Positions 1-6,799 of a stretch of DNA of 6,799 bases are shown piece after piece. Position numbers and translations under genes: made by a program. The notes beneath the pieces are model-generated. The model did not search any database. It was not told where the DNA came from and saw only the letters and a list, made by a program, of their open reading frames with translations. This stretch comes from Lysobacterales bacterium (GTDB lineage: Bacteria; Pseudomonadota; Gammaproteobacteria; Xanthomonadales; Rhodanobacteraceae), in the NCBI GenBank assembly GCA_013298265.1, contig JAAFHE010000210.1, forward strand, positions 1-6,799, given 5' to 3'. Within the stretch, counting starts at the first letter, position 1. Every line of letters begins with the position of its first letter.

Positions 1-1180
1 ATTGAACGGCTTCCGTCCGGGCAAGGTGCCGGCCAAGGTTATTGAGCAACGTTTCGGCGCCCAGGTGCGCAACGAGGCGATGTCCGATCTGATCCGGTCG
101 ACCCTGAGCCAGGCGATGGAAGGGCAGAACCTGCGCCCGGCCATGCCGCCGTCGGTGGCCACGACCGGCGCGCCGAGCAATGGCGAGATCGAATACACCG
201 CTACCTTTGAAGTCATGCCGGAAATCGGCACGGTCGACGTCTCCGGTCTGGAGATCGTTCGTGTCACGGCCGATGTGACCGACGTCGATGTCGACACCAT
301 GATCGATACGCTGCGTCAGCAGCGCCGTAGCTGGACGCTCGTCGAGCGTCCGGCCCAGGCCGGTGACATGGTTTTGTTCGAATATTCCGCCCAGGCCGGT
401 GACTATCGCTTCCCGGCCGAGGGGCTGGATCGCGTCGGCACGGTGATTGGTTCGGGAGCCCTGTTCAATGAGCTCGAGGACAGTCTGGTCGGCCTCAAGG
501 CCGGCGACGAGCAGACCTTGAATCTGACTTTCCCTACAGATTTCCGCAATGAGAATCTGGCCGGCAAGGAAGCTCAGGTCGCAGTCAAGCTCGTGCGTGT
601 GCAGGTGCCGGAACTGCCGACCCTGGATGACAGCTTCTTCGCCAGCTTCGGTATCGGCGATGGAGGCATCGACAAGTTCCGCGCCGACGTCAAGGCGAAC
701 CTGGAGCGCGAGCTCAAGGGCACCCTGCTGGGCCGGCTCAAGAGCGAAGTGGTTGAAAAGCTGGTCGCCGCTCACAGCGATCTCGAACTGCCGCAGGGCA
801 TGATCGACGCGGAGGCGAATTCCCTGGTCCGTCAGGCCGAGGCCCAGGCCCGCCAGCAGGGCCAGACCGCCAACGTCACCGCCGCAGCGTTCGCCGATGT
901 GGCGCGTCGCCGCGTCGCTGCCGGCCTGCTGCTCGGTGAGATCGCGCGCCAGAACGACATCCGCCTGGATTCGCGGCGCGTCGCTGAAACGCTGACGACC
1001 ATCGCCTCGACCTACGAGGAGCCGGAGCAGGTGGTTGAACTCTATAACCAGGATCCCCAGTTGATGAACGCGCTGCAGAGCCGGGTCATCGAGGATCAGG
1101 TGACCGAATGGATTGCCGATCACGCCAAGGCGACCGAGCAGAAGCTCGGTTTCCATGAAGTGATGCGTCCGACGGCTTGA
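1..1180 (+). CDS. tig: Trigger factor (ribosome-associated chaperone), 5' end cut off by the window
   Basis: Trigger factor binds the ribosome near the exit tunnel and shields nascent polypeptides in the cytoplasm. The readable part is 392 codons in the frame starting at base 2. The ribosome-binding signature GFRPGKVP lies at readable residues 3-10; in E. coli it sits near residue 44, so about 40 N-terminal residues are missing and the TTG at base 2 encodes an internal Leu, not a start. The PPIase-like domain covers about residues 118-205, followed by the helical chaperone arms (about 206-392), with recognisable segments LERELKG (234-240), AGLLLGEIARQN (307-318) and STYEEPEQVVELY (336-348). 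The PPIase region reads ALFNELEDSL (153-162) where E. coli has a PGFEDGI-type segment, so prolyl isomerase activity is doubtful; chaperone function does not need it. TGA stop at 1178-1180; clpP begins 120 bp downstream, as expected for this cluster. Confidence 0.97.
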   Translation, partial: LNGFRPGKVPAKVIEQRFGAQVRNEAMSDLIRSTLSQAMEGQNLRPAMPPSVATTGAPSNGEIEYTATFEVMPEIGTVDVSGLEIVRVTADVTDVDVDTMIDTLRQQRRSWTLVERPAQAGDMVLFEYSAQAGDYRFPAEGLDRVGTVIGSGALFNELEDSLVGLKAGDEQTLNLTFPTDFRNENLAGKEAQVAVKLVRVQVPELPTLDDSFFASFGIGDGGIDKFRADVKANLERELKGTLLGRLKSEVVEKLVAAHSDLELPQGMIDAEANSLVRQAEAQARQQGQTANVTAAAFADVARRRVAAGLLLGEIARQNDIRLDSRRVAETLTTIASTYEEPEQVVELYNQDPQLMNALQSRVIEDQVTEWIADHAKATEQKLGFHEVMRPTA

Positions 1181-1232
1181 GTCCCGACGGCGGGTCAGGT
1201 CGACGATCTGGCCCGTTCTGGTATGCAGGCAC

Positions 1233-1251
1233 GCCGGCATTCGCCGCCGGC
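1233..1251 (+). repeat. GC-rich inverted repeat in the tig-clpP gap
   Basis: GCCGGC at 1233-1238 and again at 1246-1251 can pair across a 7-nt spacer. No T-run follows, so a classical intrinsic terminator is not supported. It may be a weak stem-loop at the end of the tig message, or chance in GC-rich DNA. The rest of the 120-bp gap shows no convincing promoter hexamers; a TATGCA at 1222-1227 preceded by TGG is only a weak -10 candidate for clpP. Confidence 0.35.
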
Positions 1252-1300
1252 AGGCCCGTAACGAACCCCTGGCCCGGGTAGATCTGATTCGGAGTGATCC

Positions 1301-1933
1301 ATGTCCAAGGGTTTTGAGCCGATCCGCAACCTCAACCTGGTGCCGATGGTGGTCGAGCAGACCTCGCGCGGCGAGCGGGCTTATGACATTTACTCGCGCC
1401 TGCTCAAAGAGCGCGTGATTTTCCTGGTAGGCCCCATCGACGATTACATGGCGAACGTCGTGGTCGCGCAGTTGCTGTTCCTGGAGTCGGAGAATCCCGA
1501 CAAGGACATCAATCTGTACATCAACAGCCCGGGCGGTTCGGTCACGGCCGGCATGGCGATCTACGACACCATGCAGTTCCTGAAGCCCGACGTCAGCACC
1601 ATGGTAATCGGCCAGGCGGCGAGCATGGGCGCGCTGTTGCTGACGGCCGGCACCAAGGGCAAGCGCTATGCGCTGCCGAACTCGCGCGTGATGATCCATC
1701 AGCCGCTCGGCGGGTTCAGCGGCCAGGCGTCGGACATCGACATCCATGCGCGCGAAATCCTGACCATCCGTCAGCGCCTGAACGAGATCATGGCCAAGCA
1801 CACCGGCCAGCCGATCGAGATCATCGCCAAGGACACCGATCGCGACAATTTCATGAGCGCACCGGAAGCGCAGAAGTACGGGCTGATCGATGCCGTACTG
1901 GAAAAGCGCCCGGTCGAAAGCATCAAGTCCTGA
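1301..1933 (+). CDS. clpP: ATP-dependent Clp protease proteolytic subunit ClpP
   Basis: ClpP is the serine peptidase barrel (two stacked heptamers) that degrades proteins unfolded by ClpX or ClpA in the cytoplasm. The 210-residue length matches the family. The catalytic triad is Ser108 (in QAASMGA), His133 (in MIHQP) and Asp182 (in DTDRDNF); these sit exactly three positions before Ser111, His136 and Asp185 of the E. coli precursor. The N-terminal [26 protein letters not shown] block (residues 13-38) is characteristic, and by alignment the mature chain would begin near Asn12 after an 11-residue propeptide; the cleavage is inferred. The ATG start is supported by GGAG at 1291-1294, six bases upstream. 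The gene lies between tig and clpX, with its partner ATPase next. No defects seen. Confidence 0.99.
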   Translation: MSKGFEPIRNLNLVPMVVEQTSRGERAYDIYSRLLKERVIFLVGPIDDYMANVVVAQLLFLESENPDKDINLYINSPGGSVTAGMAIYDTMQFLKPDVSTMVIGQAASMGALLLTAGTKGKRYALPNSRVMIHQPLGGFSGQASDIDIHAREILTIRQRLNEIMAKHTGQPIEIIAKDTDRDNFMSAPEAQKYGLIDAVLEKRPVESIKS

Positions 1934-1962
1934 TCCGGCGTAAAGCCTTCCCAGCCAATAGT

Positions 1963-2009
1963 CCGGCTACGCCCGCGCTTGCGCCATGGGCGTAGCGGGT
2001 TCTATTCTT
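1963..2009 (+). terminator. Candidate intrinsic terminator or attenuator between clpP and clpX
   Basis: GCTACGCCC at 1966-1974 pairs perfectly with GGGCGTAGC at 1988-1996 (9 bp), and two more C-G pairs (1963-1964 with 1998-1999) extend the stem past a G-G mismatch. The 13-nt loop itself contains GCGC-TT-GCGC. The stem is followed by an imperfect T-rich run, 2000-2009, with 7 T in 10 bases. This would reduce read-through from clpP into clpX and help set a ClpP:ClpX ratio. The T-run is interrupted by C and A, so termination is probably partial. Confidence 0.5.
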
Positions 2010-2037
2010 CGTGACGAACACGTTATCCCGGGTTTTT

Positions 2038-2041
2038 GAGG
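2038..2041 (+). promoter_or_regulatory. Ribosome binding site that sets the clpX start
   Basis: GAGG at 2038-2041 lies six bases before the ATG at 2048. The same frame is open back to a TTG at 2036, but that codon overlaps this site and has no Shine-Dalgarno of its own, and starting at 2048 gives the usual MTD... N-terminus of ClpX. Confidence 0.75.
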
Positions 2042-2047
2042 CAGAGC

Positions 2048-3325
<1,278 letters not shown>

Positions 3326-3335
3326 TTGCTGTTCC

Positions 3336-3363
3336 ACGCCGCCGGCCATCAGGCCGGTGGCGT
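3336..3363 (+). terminator. Very stable stem-loop just after clpX, without a T-run
   Basis: Bases 3336-3347 pair with 3352-3363 to make a continuous 12-bp stem (one G-U pair) closed by the four-base loop ATCA. It begins 10 bases after the clpX stop codon. The bases that follow (CGTGCTG) contain no T-run, so this is not a canonical intrinsic terminator. It could stabilise the clpX 3' end, act in a T-run-independent way, or work with Rho. The structure is seen directly; its role is inferred. Confidence 0.5.
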
Positions 3364-3507
3364 CGTGCTGCCAGCCGGCTCATGCCGCGCCCGTTTATGC
3401 GCCCCCTCCCATCGGTGTGACTGGGCCCGCCGCGCTGAGGCCTGGCCGGCACGCAACTCGCATGCGTCTACTTGCATTCGTTCACGTCGTCCGCACTTGA
3501 CGCTCCA

Positions 3508-3552
3508 TTGGCCTGCGCTCAGGCTGGGTCCATATCCGCTAGGCCTGACAGG
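3508..3552 (+). promoter_or_regulatory. Possible lon promoter/operator region with two related dyads
   Basis: Two GGCCTG...CAGG dyads occur: GGCCTG (3510-3515) with CAGG (3520-3523), and GGCCTG (3542-3547) with CAGG (3549-3552). A weak sigma-70-like pair overlaps the first: TTGGCC at 3508-3513 and CATATC at 3531-3536 with a 17-bp spacer (4/6 and 3/6 matches). The CCATAT at 3530-3535 resembles part of a heat-shock sigma-32 -10 element, but no correctly spaced CTTGAA-type -35 is present. Lon is heat-inducible in many bacteria, so a regulated promoter here is expected, but the exact site is uncertain. Confidence 0.3.
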
Positions 3553-3572
3553 TCGCCGCCAGGAAACGCTTC

Positions 3573-6071
<2,499 letters not shown>

Positions 6072-6101
6072 CCAGGTCGCAGCGACATGATCGCGAGCAA
6101 C

Positions 6102-6130
6102 GAAAAAGGTGGCCTCGTGCCGCCTTTTTC
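6102..6130 (+). terminator. Strong Rho-independent terminator after lon
   Basis: GAAAAAGGTGGC (6102-6113) pairs with GCCGCCTTTTTC (6119-6130) over 12 bp, including one G-U pair, around a five-base loop CTCGT. The 3' arm ends in five T. The matching A-run on the 5' arm would provide a T-run for the opposite strand too, so the element could be bidirectional in principle. It lies 31 bases after the lon stop codon and separates the protease block from hupB. Confidence 0.9.
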
Positions 6131-6133
6131 ATA

Positions 6134-6147
6134 TGCGCTACAGCGCA
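6134..6147. repeat. Perfect short palindrome TGCGCT-AC-AGCGCA
   Basis: Six-base arms 6134-6139 and 6142-6147 are perfect inverted repeats around a two-base centre. With so short a centre it is better suited to a dimeric protein site than to an RNA hairpin. It lies just after the lon terminator and about 80 bp upstream of the hupB -35, so it could be an upstream regulator site, but chance cannot be excluded. Confidence 0.35.
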
Positions 6148-6163
6148 GATGAAGGGCGTGCCG

Positions 6164-6189
6164 GCCTCGCCTGCGGCAGGCTCCGAGGC
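6164..6189. repeat. Long GC-rich dyad upstream of the hupB promoter
   Basis: GCCTCG (6164-6169) pairs with CGAGGC (6184-6189), and inside it CCTG (6170-6173) pairs with CAGG (6177-6180), leaving loop CGG and a three-base 3' bulge (6181-6183). The imperfect palindrome resembles intergenic repetitive elements in shape. The window holds only one clear copy, so a repeat family cannot be shown. No GTAG tetranucleotide, as found in xanthomonad REP elements, adjoins it. Confidence 0.4.
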
Positions 6190-6225
6190 GCGTGAAAACT
6201 GCGCAAAATGGCGCCACGCCTTATG

Positions 6226-6254
6226 TTGCGTGCCTACTAGGCCGCTGGTATAAA
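6226..6254 (+). promoter_or_regulatory. hupB promoter (sigma-70, extended -10)
   Basis: -35 TTGCGT (6226-6231) and -10 TATAAA (6249-6254, 5/6 match) are separated by exactly 17 bp, and TGG immediately precedes the -10 (TG at 6246-6247), giving an extended -10 that offsets the weak -35 (3/6). Transcription would start near 6261, leaving a leader of about 145 nt before the hupB ATG. An A-richer stretch (6192-6209) lies just upstream. This is the best promoter in the window; the start site is inferred. Confidence 0.7.
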
Positions 6255-6265
6255 GGCCGGGACGT

Positions 6266-6327
6266 GGTCCGAGTGACTGCAAAGGTCCGGGCGATCACGG
6301 GGTCCGCGAAGCGCACTTTCCGAAAGT
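6266..6327 (+). repeat. hupB leader: three spaced GGTCCG motifs and a palindrome
   Basis: GGTCCG occurs at 6266-6271, 6284-6289 and 6301-6306, with start-to-start distances of 18 and 17 bases, just downstream of the predicted transcription start. A perfect palindrome ACTTTC-C-GAAAGT follows at 6315-6327. GTGACT (6273-6278) can also pair with AGTCAC (6325-6330), which would enclose two of the motifs and compete with the palindrome as an RNA fold. Part of the leader TTTCCGA recurs at 6387-6393. The elements are seen directly; a regulatory role is inferred. Confidence 0.4.
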
Positions 6328-6406
6328 CACCCGGTGTTTCAGGGACAGAGTCGTTTCGCCACAGAATCAAGCGTAGCGGGTCGCAGTTTCCGAGAGGGAT
6401 TGTTAA

Positions 6407-6679
6407 ATGAACAAATCAGAATTCGTGGGCGCGGTTGCCGATTCCGCTGAGTTGACCAAGGTTGATGCCGCAAAGGCCGTCGATGCGATGGTTGAAGTGA
6501 TCACCGCGGCACTCAAGAAGGGCGACACCGTCTCCCTCGTCGGCTTCGGCACCTTTGCGGTGCGCGGGCGCGCCGCACGGACCGGACGCAATCCGCGTAC
6601 GAACGAAGAGATCAAGATTAAGGCGTCCAAGAACCCGGCCTTCAAGGCTGGCAAAGCTCTCAAGGATGCCCTAAACTAA
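6407..6679 (+). CDS. hupB: DNA-binding protein HU, beta-type
   Basis: HU is a small dimeric nucleoid protein that bends and compacts DNA and binds nicked or distorted duplex. The 90-residue length is typical. The N-terminal helical dimerisation part (1-45) is followed by GFGTF (46-50), then the DNA-binding beta arms with [14 protein letters not shown] (52-65), where Pro63 is the residue expected to intercalate between base pairs, and the closing [16 protein letters not shown] segment (72-87). GAGAGGGA at 6392-6399 precedes the ATG by seven bases. Its place directly after lon matches hupB of gammaproteobacteria, which favours this symbol over hupA; sequence alone cannot decide between paralogues. 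It has its own promoter upstream, and no terminator is visible after its TAA, so its message may run into the tRNA genes 13 nt downstream. Confidence 0.97.
   Translation: MNKSEFVGAVADSAELTKVDAAKAVDAMVEVITAALKKGDTVSLVGFGTFAVRGRAARTGRNPRTNEEIKIKASKNPAFKAGKALKDALN
6648..6677 (+). promoter_or_regulatory. Possible tRNA promoter inside the hupB 3' end
   Basis: CTGGCA (6648-6653) and TAAACT (6672-6677) each match sigma-70 consensus hexamers at 4/6 with an 18-bp spacer. The DNA between the -10 and the tRNA (6678-6692) is mostly G and C, like the discriminators of stringently controlled stable-RNA promoters, and transcription would begin about 8 nt before the mature tRNA. The alternative is that the tRNAs rely entirely on the hupB promoter. 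Confidence 0.3.
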
Positions 6680-6692
6680 CCGGCTCCCGCGG

Positions 6693-6767
6693 GGGTGCTT
6701 AGCTCAGCGGTAGAGCGTCTCCTTTACACGGAGAGGGTCGGGGGTTCGAAACCCTCAGCACCCACCA
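6693..6767 (+). tRNA. tRNA-Val(UAC)
   Basis: A full cloverleaf can be drawn. Acceptor GGGTGCT (6693-6699) pairs with AGCACCC (6757-6763). D-stem GCTC/GAGC is at 6702-6705 and 6713-6716. Anticodon stem TCTCC/GGAGA is at 6718-6722 and 6730-6734, with loop TTTACAC and anticodon TAC at 6725-6727. The variable loop is five bases, and the T-arm (6740-6756) has loop TTCGAAA. Discriminator A6764 is followed by an encoded CCA (6765-6767). Anticodon UAC reads valine GUA/GUG codons and, with the usual modification, more of the GUN box. Confidence 0.97.
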
Positions 6768-6774
6768 ACACCAT

Positions 6775-6799
6775 GGAGTGGTAGTTCAGTCGGTTAGAA
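6775..6799 (+). tRNA. tRNA-Asp, 5' part only (cut by the window end)
   Basis: The last 25 bases read as a tRNA 5' end: acceptor strand GGAGTGG (6775-6781), TA at positions 8-9, D-stem GTTC (6784-6787) and the start of the D-loop AGTCGGTTA. From memory this differs from the start of E. coli tRNA-Asp by one acceptor base. The anticodon lies outside the window, so the Asp identity rests on this resemblance and on the known Val-Asp order. It starts seven bases after the tRNA-Val CCA, so both are surely processed from one transcript. Confidence 0.85.

Noticed and set aside
2036..2047. TTG at 2036 as an earlier clpX start
   Set aside because: It overlaps the GAGG ribosome binding site used by the ATG at 2048 and adds residues (MRQS) not expected in ClpX.
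3471..3536. Sigma-32 heat-shock promoter for lon using CTTGCA (3471) or CTTGAC (3496) with CCATAT (3530)
   Set aside because: The gaps to the -10-like element are far longer than the 13-17 bp such promoters use, so the elements do not form a valid promoter.
6192..6410. 72-codon open frame whose TGA overlaps the hupB ATG (ATGA), suggesting a coupled leader peptide
   Set aside because: Its GTG start lies upstream of the predicted hupB promoter, no good ribosome binding site precedes it or the internal GTG at 6273, and hupB has its own strong site at 6392-6399. Only conservation in relatives would revive it.

Overview
The window is a GC-rich stretch of a proteobacterial chromosome carrying the classic protein-quality-control cluster in the order tig - clpP - clpX - lon - hupB, all on the + strand. 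A tRNA-Val(UAC) gene follows, then the first 25 bases of what is almost certainly tRNA-Asp. This gene order is the well-known gammaproteobacterial one. The tRNA pair directly after hupB, the degenerate peptidyl-prolyl isomerase part of trigger factor and the general sequence character point to the Xanthomonadales/Lysobacterales side of the Gammaproteobacteria. That placement is inferred from remembered family features, not from a database search.

Layout: 1-1180 is trigger factor, lacking roughly its first 40 residues because the window begins inside the gene. 1301-1933 is clpP with an intact Ser-His-Asp triad. 2048-3325 is clpX with an intact zinc finger, AAA+ motifs and ClpP-docking loop. 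3573-6071 is lon with an intact ATPase and Ser-Lys dyad. A strong intrinsic terminator at 6102-6130 closes the protease block. A 335-bp gap then holds several dyads and a good extended -10 promoter (6226-6254), which would give hupB a leader of about 145 nt. 6407-6679 is hupB, and tRNA-Val starts only 13 nt after its stop codon. The gaps of 120, 114 and 247 bp between the first four genes hold stem-loops and leave room for separate promoters.

How the genes work together: trigger factor meets nascent chains at the ribosome, ClpX unfolds substrates and feeds them into the ClpP barrel, Lon degrades misfolded and regulatory proteins on its own, and HU compacts DNA and is a known Lon substrate in E. 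coli. All intact genes look functional.

I found no sign of a new system: no mobile element, no CRISPR array, no unknown gene and no convincing frameshift. The items worth a second look are regulatory or structural: the hupB leader with three spaced GGTCCG motifs, the tight hupB-tRNA junction, a 12-bp stem-loop without a T-run after clpX, paired dyads before lon, and a lysine-rich insert in the Lon linker.
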